Below are positions 53,655-61,097 of a DNA stretch of 64,000 nucleotides, one piece after another; positions within the stretch are counted from its first letter, which is position 1, and each line of letters starts with the position of its first letter. The DNA is from Oscillospiraceae bacterium. GTDB taxonomy: Bacteria; Bacillota; Clostridia; Oscillospirales; CAG-272. Location of the stretch: the NCBI GenBank assembly GCA_015063695.1, contig SVTQ01000002.1:36923-100922 (forward strand), written 5' to 3'. The notes under the pieces were generated by a model. The model did not search any database. It saw only the letters and a list, made by a program, of their open reading frames with translations, and was not told where the DNA came from. Made by a program: the position numbers and the translations under genes.

Positions 53655-53924
53655 TCAGATGCGGTGCATGGAGTTAAAAATATCCTCGTGCATAGCATGA
53701 ATGGAAAGACCCATAGCCTGTCCCTCTTTTGCAAGAACGTCCGCAAAGTCAGCCATATCAACGGAAAGCTTTGAAATATCCACAAGCATTACCATGGCAA
53801 ACATGTCCTGAAGGACAGACTGTGTTACCTCAATAACGTTTGCATTGTACTCGGCGCACTTGCCGCTTACCTTTGCAAGAATACCTACCATATCTTTTCC
53901 GACAACAGTTATTACAGCCTTCAT
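53655..53924 (-). CDS. ACT domain protein (UPF0237)
   Basis: 89 residues, a single ACT domain (MKAVITVVGKDMVGILAKVS, then VIEVTQSVLQDMFAM). ACT domains bind amino acids or other small ligands. ATG at 53924 with AGGAG is chosen over in-frame extension to 54023. It pairs with the downstream UPF0210 gene as in many Gram-positive genomes, suggesting the two work together; the ligand is not known. Confidence 0.9.
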   Translation of the reverse strand: MKAVITVVGKDMVGILAKVSGKCAEYNANVIEVTQSVLQDMFAMVMLVDISKLSVDMADFADVLAKEGQAMGLSIHAMHEDIFNSMHRI

Positions 53925-54051
53925 TGTTTTCTCCTGTGTACACATTAGTATTATATGAGTTCTGACCGTTACGGGTTGACGGGCAGAATAAATTCCATAT
54001 TTCTTCACTTTACAGTATAACATATATTATATAAAAATGCAAGGCGGCGAT

Positions 54052-54080
54052 TTGACAAAAGCCCTTTTTGATGATATATT
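54052..54080 (+). promoter_or_regulatory. Promoter of zinc-ribbon peptide gene
   Basis: -35 TTGACA (54052-54057) and -10 TATATT (54075-54080), 17-bp spacer. Confidence 0.78.
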
Positions 54081-54130
54081 TATCATGTAAAAATGTAAAA
54101 ATATATATTACTGAAAGGAGAACCTGAGAT

Positions 54131-54337
54131 ATGGCAAGAAAAATCATAGCCGTAATACTTATCGCCCTTATTTTCGGCGGCATTTTCCTTATCGGAAACA
54201 AAAAATCCCTCCACTGCGACGGATGTGACAAAATAATCAGAGTAAGTAAAAAGTCCGCAATGGAAGAAGACTGGATGATATTCTGCGAAGAATGCAACAG
54301 CGCCATGACAGGCGGTCTTCCCGAAGAAGAAAACTGA
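54131..54337 (+). CDS. Small membrane-anchored zinc-ribbon-like protein
   Basis: 68 residues: one N-terminal membrane helix (about 4-21) and a short soluble part with CDGC and CEEC separated by 23 residues, the spacing of a Cys4 zinc ribbon. AAAGGAG lies 10 bases before the ATG and a good promoter precedes it, which supports a real gene despite its size. Function unknown. Confidence 0.7.
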   Translation: MARKIIAVILIALIFGGIFLIGNKKSLHCDGCDKIIRVSKKSAMEEDWMIFCEECNSAMTGGLPEEEN

Positions 54338-54392
54338 CAAAAAACAGTTTCCGACAAAAACAGTGTTTTTAAATTATAATACTCAAAAAAGA

Positions 54393-54421
54393 TTTACAAA
54401 AACTCGTCTATACTGTATAAT
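54393..54421 (+). promoter_or_regulatory. Promoter of sstT
   Basis: -35 TTTACA (54393-54398) and -10 TATAAT (54416-54421), 17-bp spacer. Confidence 0.82.
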
Positions 54422-54458
54422 AAAGTCAGTTAAACTTCTCTGTTTGAAAGGAGATCTC

Positions 54459-55679
54459 ATGAAAAATATTTTTGGATTTTACACGAAAACACCCCTTATT
54501 CTGAGAATAGCGATAGGTCTCGTTATCGGTGCTCTTCTGGGACTGTTTGTCCCCGGTGCATCCTTCGTTACCGTTTTCGGTGACGTTTTCGTCGGAGCAC
54601 TTAAAGCTATTGCTCCCATCCTCGTTTTCGTTCTTGTAATTGCATCCCTTGCAAGCGCGGGAAAAGGAATCGGCGGCAGATTTAAAACGGTCATCGTATT
54701 CTACATGCTCAGCACCTTCCTTGCAGCGGTAGTTGCCGTTGTGGGAAGCTACATTTTTAAAGTGACGATTCCTCTTTCCGAAACCGTGGACAAGGTTGCC
54801 CCTACGGGACTTGGAGAAGTGTTCCGTACACTTCTTACAAATATGGTATCAAACCCCATAACCTCAATCATGAACGGTAACTACGTAGGTATTCTCACAT
54901 GGGCGGTAATTCTCGGTCTTGCTCTTCGCGGCGCAAGCGACAAAACAAAGGAAGTTCTAAGTGACCTTTCCGCAGGCGTTTCCAAAACCGTTGCATGGGT
55001 AATTCAGCTTGCTCCCTTCGGTATTCTCGGTCTCGTTTATGCTTCCGTCGGTGAATACGGCCTTGAGATCTTCACGGATTACGGAAAAATACTTCTTCTC
55101 CTTGTGGGCTGTATGCTGGCAGTTGCTCTTATCGTTGACCCCCTTATCGTTGCAATAGCGCTTAAGAGAAACCCCTATCCCTTGGTACTCAAATGCTTCA
55201 AAGAATCGGGTATTACCGCCTTCTTTACAAGAAGCTCTGCGGCTAATATCCCCGTTAACATGAAGCTTTGTGAAAAGCTGGGTCTTGACAAGGAATACTA
55301 TTCCGTTGCCATTCCTCTCGGTGCTACCATCAATATGGACGGCGCGGCTATCACAATTACAGTCATGTCTCTCGCGGCAGCATTCTCTCAGGGAATAAAC
55401 GTTAATATTCTTATTGCAATCCTTCTCAGCTTTGTCGCAACTCTCGGCGCGTGCGGTGCTTCCGGCGTTGCAGGCGGCTCCCTGCTCCTTATCCCCATGG
55501 CTTGTTCTCTCCTCGGAATAGGTCAGGATATTGCAATGCAGGTCGTTGCCGTTGGCTTTATCATCGGCGTTGTTCAGGACTCTCTTGAAACAGCCATCAA
55601 CTCCTCGGGCGACGTTATCTTCTGCGCAACCGCAGAATACCGCGAAAGAATGAAAAAAGGCGAAAAGATAAGTTTTTAA
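54459..55679 (+). CDS. sstT: Serine/threonine:sodium symporter SstT
   Basis: 406 residues of the dicarboxylate/amino acid:cation symporter family. Hallmarks: the HP1 serine-rich loop RSSAANIPVNMKLCEKLG, the TM7 NMDG motif in GATINMDGAAI, and the HP2/TM8 segment GVVQDSLETAINSSGD specific to SstT. ATG at 54459 with AAAGGAG; the upstream in-frame extension covers the promoter. It imports Ser/Thr with sodium. Confidence 0.93.
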   Translation: MKNIFGFYTKTPLILRIAIGLVIGALLGLFVPGASFVTVFGDVFVGALKAIAPILVFVLVIASLASAGKGIGGRFKTVIVFYMLSTFLAAVVAVVGSYIFKVTIPLSETVDKVAPTGLGEVFRTLLTNMVSNPITSIMNGNYVGILTWAVILGLALRGASDKTKEVLSDLSAGVSKTVAWVIQLAPFGILGLVYASVGEYGLEIFTDYGKILLLLVGCMLAVALIVDPLIVAIALKRNPYPLVLKCFKESGITAFFTRSSAANIPVNMKLCEKLGLDKEYYSVAIPLGATINMDGAAITITVMSLAAAFSQGINVNILIAILLSFVATLGACGASGVAGGSLLLIPMACSLLGIGQDIAMQVVAVGFIIGVVQDSLETAINSSGDVIFCATAEYRERMKKGEKISF

Positions 55680-55710
55680 AACGAAGAACCATAATCTTAA
55701 ATAATTCCAA

Positions 55711-55747
55711 AACGCCCTGTTTTGCGAGCGCAAAACGGGGCGTTTTT
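55711..55747. terminator. Bidirectional terminator between sstT and HD gene
   Basis: Arms AACGCCCTGTTTTGC (55711-55725) and GCAAAACGGGGCGTT (55730-55744), one wobble, with T-runs available for both strands. Confidence 0.88.
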
Positions 55748-55750
55748 TAG

Positions 55751-56179
55751 TTATTCTTTCAGCAGTTTAATTGCTTTTAAATACTTTTCTCGGCGCTCAA
55801 GGGCTTTTTCGGTCACTTCGTCAAGCCTTGAAAGGTCGCTGTTGTGAGCAAGGTCTGCAAGCTTCACCGCTTTTGCTATGGGGTTTTCCTTTATTTTTGC
55901 CACGTAGTCCATATAGTCGGTGTCATCATCGTGGGTAAGAAGGGCAAGCGCATCCGTTACGTTCTTTGAAAAGCCCATTTCTGATATATCTTCAAGGGTA
56001 AAATCCGTATCTTCAACCACGTCGTGGAGAAGGGCTGCTATCGTTGTTTCTTCGGTTTCCATCTGTTCCGCCAGATGGAACGGATGAAAAACGTAAGGCA
56101 TCCCGCTTTTGTCCTTCTGGTCCTTGTGGGCATCAAAACAAAGCTTCAGCGCCTTTTTTGTCATTTCGGTATATATCAT
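55751..56179 (-). CDS. HD-domain (p)ppGpp hydrolase-like protein, synthetase-less
   Basis: 142 residues. Motifs match the RelA/SpoT hydrolase HD domain: HPFHLAEQM, AALLHDVVEDTDFT and VKLADLAHN. There is no synthetase, TGS or ACT domain. Size and motifs resemble small alarmone hydrolases (MESH1/SAH), so degradation of (p)ppGpp or a related nucleotide is expected, but substrate proof is lacking. ATG at 56179, preceded by GAGAGGTG, is chosen over ATG 56194. Confidence 0.82.
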   Translation of the reverse strand: MIYTEMTKKALKLCFDAHKDQKDKSGMPYVFHPFHLAEQMETEETTIAALLHDVVEDTDFTLEDISEMGFSKNVTDALALLTHDDDTDYMDYVAKIKENPIAKAVKLADLAHNSDLSRLDEVTEKALERREKYLKAIKLLKE

Positions 56180-56346
56180 TTTATCACCTCTCAAAGTTTT
56201 ATGTCCTTCTAACCGAAAAAAACAAAGATTTTCGCGAAAACAGATGTATGAATTTATTATACACTAAGTTATCCGCTTTTTCAACACGCTTGCAATATAA
56301 AAAACTCTGTGCTATACTAAAGAAAATATAAAAGGAGGGAACTTAT

Positions 56347-56967
56347 ATGAAATTCTATAAATGCAATATTTGCGGCAACGTTATAACAAAGCTCAGCGAC
56401 TCTTCCGTTCCCGTTTCTTGCTGCGGAAAACCCATGACAGAACTTCTCGCAGGAGAAATTGAAGCTTCCGTAGAAAAGCACGTACCTCTTTATGCAACCG
56501 ATGACAATAAGGTTTTTGTTACGGTAGGTGAAGCCCTGCACCCTATGCAGACAGAGCACTACATTGAATGGATCGCGATCGAAACCGAAAAGGGCGCACA
56601 GATAAAATATCTCTCTCCCGAAGAAGCCCCCGCAGCAAGTTTCAGTATCGGCAGTGAAGAAAAGCTTATCGCCGTATACGCTTATTGCAATCTCCACGGG
56701 CTTTGGAAAAAGGAACACGAAGAACCCATCGTTTGTGACCTTAAACCTCTCAATACCGCTTCTGACGAAAACTACCTCGTTTGCCGTTGCAACAACGTAA
56801 AGTATTTTGACATTCTTAACGCAGCAAGCGACCATAAAGATCTGAACAGCTTACTTTCCATTTTCGATGAAGTAAAGAATACAACCCATTGCTCAAGCGG
56901 TTGCGGCGGTTGCTATAACAAGGTTCTGGCTATCCTTTCCGAAATGTTGAGTGGCGATCTTAGATAA
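56347..56967 (+). CDS. Superoxide reductase (desulfoferrodoxin) fused to BFD-like [2Fe-2S] domain
   Basis: 206 residues. An N-terminal desulforedoxin centre has Cys6, Cys9, Cys25 and Cys26. The catalytic SOR domain keeps all iron ligands: His45 in EKHVPLY, His65 and His71 in HPMQTEHYIEW, Cys114 and His117 in YCNLHGLW, with Glu43-Lys44 before His45. From about 142 there is an extra domain with VCRC (Cys146, Cys148) and HCSSGCGGC (Cys182, Cys186, Cys189), like bacterioferritin-associated ferredoxin. The fusion suggests a built-in electron donor. AAAGGAGG precedes the ATG. Confidence 0.85.
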   Translation: MKFYKCNICGNVITKLSDSSVPVSCCGKPMTELLAGEIEASVEKHVPLYATDDNKVFVTVGEALHPMQTEHYIEWIAIETEKGAQIKYLSPEEAPAASFSIGSEEKLIAVYAYCNLHGLWKKEHEEPIVCDLKPLNTASDENYLVCRCNNVKYFDILNAASDHKDLNSLLSIFDEVKNTTHCSSGCGGCYNKVLAILSEMLSGDLR

Positions 56968-56990
56968 AAAACACCAAAACATACAAAATT

Positions 56991-57020
56991 CCGCCCGTTT
57001 TTTCGGGCGGTTAATTTTTT
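56991..57020 (+). terminator. Terminator after superoxide reductase gene
   Basis: Stem CCGCCCG (56991-56997) with CGGGCGG (57004-57010), then TTAATTTTTT. Confidence 0.85.
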
Positions 57021-57100
57021 CTTTATTTCAAACTACGTTGCATTTAAAAAAAGTTTGTGGTAAACTATCTTTATAAATTTACAGTTAAGGGGATGTTGTT

Positions 57101-59122
57101 ATGAAAAGAATGCTTTCTGTACTTCTTGTTTTTTCAATACTGTTACCTCTTTGTGTTGCTTTCGGCACTCCCCCTGTAAGCGCAGTAACATACGGCTATA
57201 CAAAGGGCGACTCCGATGACAGTACACGAGTTAACACAAAGGACATTCTTCTTTTAAGAAAATACCTCGGCGGCATTGTTAGTAAAAAAGATATAAGCTT
57301 TCTTGCCGCAGACACAGACGAAGACAATGTGCTGACAACAAAAGACATCCTTTATGTAAGAAAGCTGCTCGGCGGTATTATTGACCTTGAAGGCAATAAC
57401 ACAGATAACAAATATAAAATTGATACGATCACTGTTGATAACAAAAACATCGGCCGTTACACCATTGTTATTGATGATGAAGCATCAGACAGCATGAGCA
57501 CTGCTTCCCTACTTCTCAAAAAATATATAAACGCCGCTTGCGGTATTTCTCTCAATATCACAACAGAAGCTCTTCCCGTTGACACTTATCGGATCAGAAT
57601 GCTTTTTGACAAAGAGAATGATTTTGATCTCGGAAGCGAAAATTACATAATAACCGTTACCGAAAACAGCGACATTTTTATGCACTGCGGTACTCACAAG
57701 GCGTCCGTCTCCGCTGCATACTTTTTCCTTGAAGAATTTATCGGTTACAAATTCCTCTTTGAAAACGTTGAAGAAAGACTCGAAAACGAAAGTGACAATA
57801 TAAGCAGCACCGCTATGGAGTTAAAGAAATCAGAAAGCATCAATATTCCCTACACCGGACATATTCACTCTTATCTTGATGCAACATGCATAAGTCCCGC
57901 AAAATGTTATTGCGGTGAAACTACGGGAAACAAAACGGAGCACACCTACGTTACAGGCGAATGCACCGTTTGCAATGATTATAACGAGTCCTATTGTACG
58001 AAACTTTACTTTGAGGGCAATATGTCTGCGATGTACGATAAAAAAGACGTCAGAAATATCACCTTTGAATACAGGAGTAAACAGCAGATCTTAACCGGCG
58101 CGGCTAAAATAAAAGTACAAGGTACTTCAAGCCTTGCCTATGACAAAAAGAATTACACTATAAATTTCTATGATGACTCAAGTTATTCGGACAAAATGGG
58201 TGTAGACGTAGGTTGGGGCGAGCAGGACAAATACTGCCTCAAAGCAAATTGGATAGATAAAACGCATTCCCGTAATGTTGTTACCGCACAGCTTGCAGGA
58301 GAAATCCAAAAAAAATACGGCCTTTTCAACACTTCTCCCAACAACGGCGCAATCGACGGATTTCCTGTTGAAATCTATATAAACGGAGAATTTCACGGAC
58401 TTTATACCATGAACATCCCCAAAGATGCCTGGATGTTCGATATGGACGAAAATAATTCCGACCACATTGTGATATGCGGCGAAAGCTGGACCGACGAAGT
58501 TCAGTTCAAAGAAATACCCACAGATTTCAGTTCCTGGGGAATCGAAGTCGGCATCGAAAACGACGAAACTCTGAAAAAGATCCAACGTTTAGTTGCATTC
58601 ATCCGCAACAGCAGCGACGAAGAGTTTAAAAAAGATTTCAGTCAGTATCTTAATTTGGATGCAACACTTAACTATTACGTAATGATAAACTTCGGCTGGA
58701 TGCCTGACAATACGGGCAAAAACATGCTTATGGCAACGTATGACGGCAAAGTATGGTATCCGAGTTTGTATGACCTTGACACAACCTGGGGGACAAACTG
58801 GAAAGGAGACGGTCTTTACAACTATAAAAACAAATTACTGTCAACAAGTAATAACTTATTATGGGAGCGAATGGAAAAACTTTTCAAAAAAGAGATTGCC
58901 GAGCGTTATTTTGAACTGCGTTCAACCATCCTTGACACAAACTATGTGATGACAAAATTTAACAGCTTTTACAGCTTGATACCTGAGGAAGTTTTGCAAA
59001 GGGAATCGGCAAAATGGGACACTGAAAAAAATCCTATCCCCGGTTATCCGATTTCACAAATACAGGATTATCTTGAATCGGTAATTCCTCGTCTCGATGA
59101 AAAATACAGCCAGTGGAAATAA
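57101..59122 (+). CDS. Secreted dockerin-type / CotH kinase-domain protein
   Basis: 673 residues. The signal peptide (1 to about 28, PPVSA) is followed by two dockerin-like calcium segments (GDSDDSTRVNTKDILLLRKY and ADTDEDNVLTTKDILYVRKL, about 36-91). A region (about 110-240) recalls the N-terminal domain of alpha-glucuronidases (STASLLLKKYINAACG). A Cys-rich linker (about 262-300) follows, then a CotH-like kinase domain to about 610 (KIKVQGTSSLAYDKKNY, GEFHGLYTMNIPKD, YDLDTTWG). CotH kinases phosphorylate spore coat proteins; secreted gut versions may modify surface proteins. The dockerin would dock it to a cohesin-bearing scaffold, none of which is in this window. Confidence 0.82.
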   Translation: MKRMLSVLLVFSILLPLCVAFGTPPVSAVTYGYTKGDSDDSTRVNTKDILLLRKYLGGIVSKKDISFLAADTDEDNVLTTKDILYVRKLLGGIIDLEGNNTDNKYKIDTITVDNKNIGRYTIVIDDEASDSMSTASLLLKKYINAACGISLNITTEALPVDTYRIRMLFDKENDFDLGSENYIITVTENSDIFMHCGTHKASVSAAYFFLEEFIGYKFLFENVEERLENESDNISSTAMELKKSESINIPYTGHIHSYLDATCISPAKCYCGETTGNKTEHTYVTGECTVCNDYNESYCTKLYFEGNMSAMYDKKDVRNITFEYRSKQQILTGAAKIKVQGTSSLAYDKKNYTINFYDDSSYSDKMGVDVGWGEQDKYCLKANWIDKTHSRNVVTAQLAGEIQKKYGLFNTSPNNGAIDGFPVEIYINGEFHGLYTMNIPKDAWMFDMDENNSDHIVICGESWTDEVQFKEIPTDFSSWGIEVGIENDETLKKIQRLVAFIRNSSDEEFKKDFSQYLNLDATLNYYVMINFGWMPDNTGKNMLMATYDGKVWYPSLYDLDTTWGTNWKGDGLYNYKNKLLSTSNNLLWERMEKLFKKEIAERYFELRSTILDTNYVMTKFNSFYSLIPEEVLQRESAKWDTEKNPIPGYPISQIQDYLESVIPRLDEKYSQWK

Positions 59123-59140
59123 AGACAATTACAGAACGCA

Positions 59141-59175
59141 AAAATCCGCCCGATTTTCGAGCGGATTTTATTTAT
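59141..59175. terminator. Bidirectional terminator between convergent genes
   Basis: Arms ATCCGCCCG (59144-59152) and CGAGCGGAT (59158-59166) with one mismatch, with T-rich sequence on both strands. Confidence 0.75.
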
Positions 59176-59184
59176 TGTTTAAAT

Positions 59185-60123
59185 TCAAAATATCCAAACA
59201 TGAAAAGCTCTCATAATGATATAAGCCGTATAAAGAGTGTATAAAGCTACGCAAAATGCGCCTTCAACCCTGCTTGTCTCCTTCTTTGTAAAAGCAAAGA
59301 TAAGCATAAGGAAAGATACTGCGATAAGTATTGCCGCATCAATGTAAAATTCAGGGTTTGCGGACAAAGGACTTATAACGCCTGTCATACCGAGGATAAA
59401 CAGAATATTAAATATATTGGAGCCTACTACGTTACCCATAGCAATACCGGACTCTCCTTTTTTGGCGGCTACTATTGAAGTAACAAGCTCGGGAAGAGAC
59501 GTTCCGATGGCAACCACCGTAAGGCCCACAAGAGTCTCGCCCATTCCGAGATTTATGGCGATAGTCTTTGCGTTGTTTACTACAAGCTGTCCGCCGCCGA
59601 TAATTGCCGCAACACCCACAACAACAAAAACTATACTTTTGAACCATGAGAGAACCTTTTTCTCATCATCTTCAATACGGTTTTTAAGCGCACTCTTGAA
59701 CAGGATGAACATATACGCCGCAAAAATAACGAGAAGAAGTGCCGCATCAATACGGCTGAGCTCTCCGTCAAGAAGCACAGCGAATAAAAGTGCCGTAACA
59801 CAAATATTTATGGGCATATCTCTCTTGACTACCGCGTTATCCGTTGCAATGGGAAAAATTATTGATGAAATACCGACTACCATCAAAAAGTTGAAAAAGT
59901 TTGAACCGATAACGTTACCGAGGGAAATGGCATTATCTCCGTTTATGCTCGCGGAAATACTTACCGCCGCTTCGGGAAGACTTGTACCCATGGAAACGAC
60001 CGTCAGTCCAATTATGAGCGAGGGCACTTTCAGCTTTCCCGCAATGGACGATGCGCCGTCAACAAAAAAATCAGCTCCCTTAATAAGAAGCACAAAACCA
60101 ATTATGAGAAGAATATACTCCAT
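59185..60123 (-). CDS. Calcium/sodium antiporter (CaCA family, YrbG-like)
   Basis: 312 residues with about ten helices in two homologous halves. Each half carries the alpha-repeat motif: GTSLPEAAVSI with GNVIGSNFFNFL, and GTSLPELVTSI with GNVVGSNIFNILF. The acidic Glu residues that bind Ca2+ are present. It exchanges calcium for sodium across the membrane. Single gene with its own promoter. Confidence 0.92.
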   Translation of the reverse strand: MEYILLIIGFVLLIKGADFFVDGASSIAGKLKVPSLIIGLTVVSMGTSLPEAAVSISASINGDNAISLGNVIGSNFFNFLMVVGISSIIFPIATDNAVVKRDMPINICVTALLFAVLLDGELSRIDAALLLVIFAAYMFILFKSALKNRIEDDEKKVLSWFKSIVFVVVGVAAIIGGGQLVVNNAKTIAINLGMGETLVGLTVVAIGTSLPELVTSIVAAKKGESGIAMGNVVGSNIFNILFILGMTGVISPLSANPEFYIDAAILIAVSFLMLIFAFTKKETSRVEGAFCVALYTLYTAYIIMRAFHVWIF

Positions 60124-60157
60124 AAAAACGACCTTTCATTAATTCGCCTGTCTTCTT

Positions 60158-60186
60158 GTTATAACACTAAAAAACGACTTTGTCAA
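60158..60186 (-). promoter_or_regulatory. Promoter of the antiporter
   Basis: -35 TTGACA (60181-60186) and -10 TATAAC (60158-60163), 17-bp spacer on the minus strand. Confidence 0.75.
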
Positions 60187-60301
60187 TATATCATCCCCCA
60201 ATTAAAATAAATTAAAAGATAAGATAACAACGAAACTGCAAGAATCCGCCCGATTTCTCGGACGGATAGTTTTGCCGTATCTTTGTCAGATTTGAATTTA
60301 C

Positions 60302-60457
60302 TTATATTCGTCTTGTGTGACATTCATCACAAACGAAATGTCCGTTTATACACTTTGTTTTACTGCTTTGCTTCTTATGGCAAAGCTCACATTCCATCAC
60401 TTCATCGGTGTCAAGATATTTTAGCGGCGCTTTGCAAATCAAACATTCTTCATTCAT
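60302..60457 (-). pseudogene. Remnant of a DUF5714-type zinc-binding protein (N-terminus only)
   Basis: A 51-codon frame starting at ATG 60457 with AGGAGG 8 bases upstream, too short to be noticed by length filters. It encodes CLIC, CELC and CDEC cysteine pairs and the stretch NGHFVCDECHT, which I recognise as the N-terminal zinc region of DUF5714 proteins. Those normally continue for some 150-200 more residues; here a stop follows at once and nothing downstream continues the family. It is either a decayed gene or a functional mini zinc protein. The intact ribosome site keeps the second option open. Confidence 0.6.
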
Positions 60458-60556
60458 ACAAATTACCTCCTAATACCGAAATTCAGGTCAATCTATAAAG
60501 TAAGGTCAAATAAGCAAATTCAAGTTCCTTTTTGAAAAATTCGCGCGTTTTATTAT

Positions 60557-60830
60557 TTATAGTCTGATCCTGTCATTTTTATAAACGGTTTTTAACCCAT
60601 TGTTTTCAGTAAACACATAGCAATAGCCGCGGTAAATCAGAATCACACTGTCTCCGTATTCCTGTTCCTTTTCTTCAACGATGCCTCGTTCGGATTTCAT
60701 AAGCTGTAATTTGCTTTTTCCGAATTGATAGGCTTCAAAAGCAAGATCTTCCATTTTATGGGCTTCATTGATGCCCATTCGTTCTCTCATCCGCAATGAT
60801 AAAAAACAATATTAACGGTAGATAATCCAC
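60557..60830 (-). pseudogene. Small gene of unknown function, apparently frameshifted
   Basis: A consensus promoter and an AAGGAG site 8 bases before GTG 60830 open a frame encoding a hydrophobic start (DYLPLILFFIIADER), which stops after 21 codons. The main open frame, ending at 60557 (GINEAHKMEDLAFEAYQF and so on, about 75 residues), overlaps it in another phase around 60780-60795 and has no ribosome site of its own. Joining the two by one extra or two missing bases near the GAGAGA run would give one protein of about 90 residues with a membrane helix and soluble tail. I do not know the family. Confidence 0.55.
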
Positions 60831-60870
60831 GAAAAAATCTCCTTAAATTTAAGTTTTTCAGTTGTTTTTT

Positions 60871-60899
60871 ATTATAACATATTAAAGACATTTTTTCAA
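60871..60899 (-). promoter_or_regulatory. Promoter of the frameshifted small gene
   Basis: -35 TTGAAA (60894-60899) and -10 TATAAT (60871-60876), 17-bp spacer on the minus strand. Confidence 0.75.
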
Positions 60900-60910
60900 T
60901 AAATATAGAA

Positions 60911-60936
60911 ATCCCCACCGATTGCTCGGTGGGGAT
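60911..60936 (-). terminator. Hairpin left of the recombinase gene
   Basis: Stem ATCCCCACCG/CGGTGGGGAT with a short loop; T-rich on the minus side. Second possible stop for recombinase transcripts. Confidence 0.55.
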
Positions 60937-61040
60937 GATTTCGTTTATCAGATCACAAAGTAACGTTTAAATTACTTGCTTTCTTTTATAGCAGCCTGTG
61001 TTGCTATGCACTAATAGCGTCAACCAAACAGATTATAACC

Positions 61041-61081
61041 AAAAATAAAGAAGTAGTCAAGCCATAAACAAGCCTGACTAC
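61041..61081 (-). terminator. Terminator after recombinase gene
   Basis: Stem GTAGTCAGGC-like (61053-61063 with 61071-61081), followed on the minus strand by TTCTTTATTTTT, 16 bases past the recombinase stop. Confidence 0.75.
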
Positions 61082-61097
61082 CTCTTTTTACGTCACT

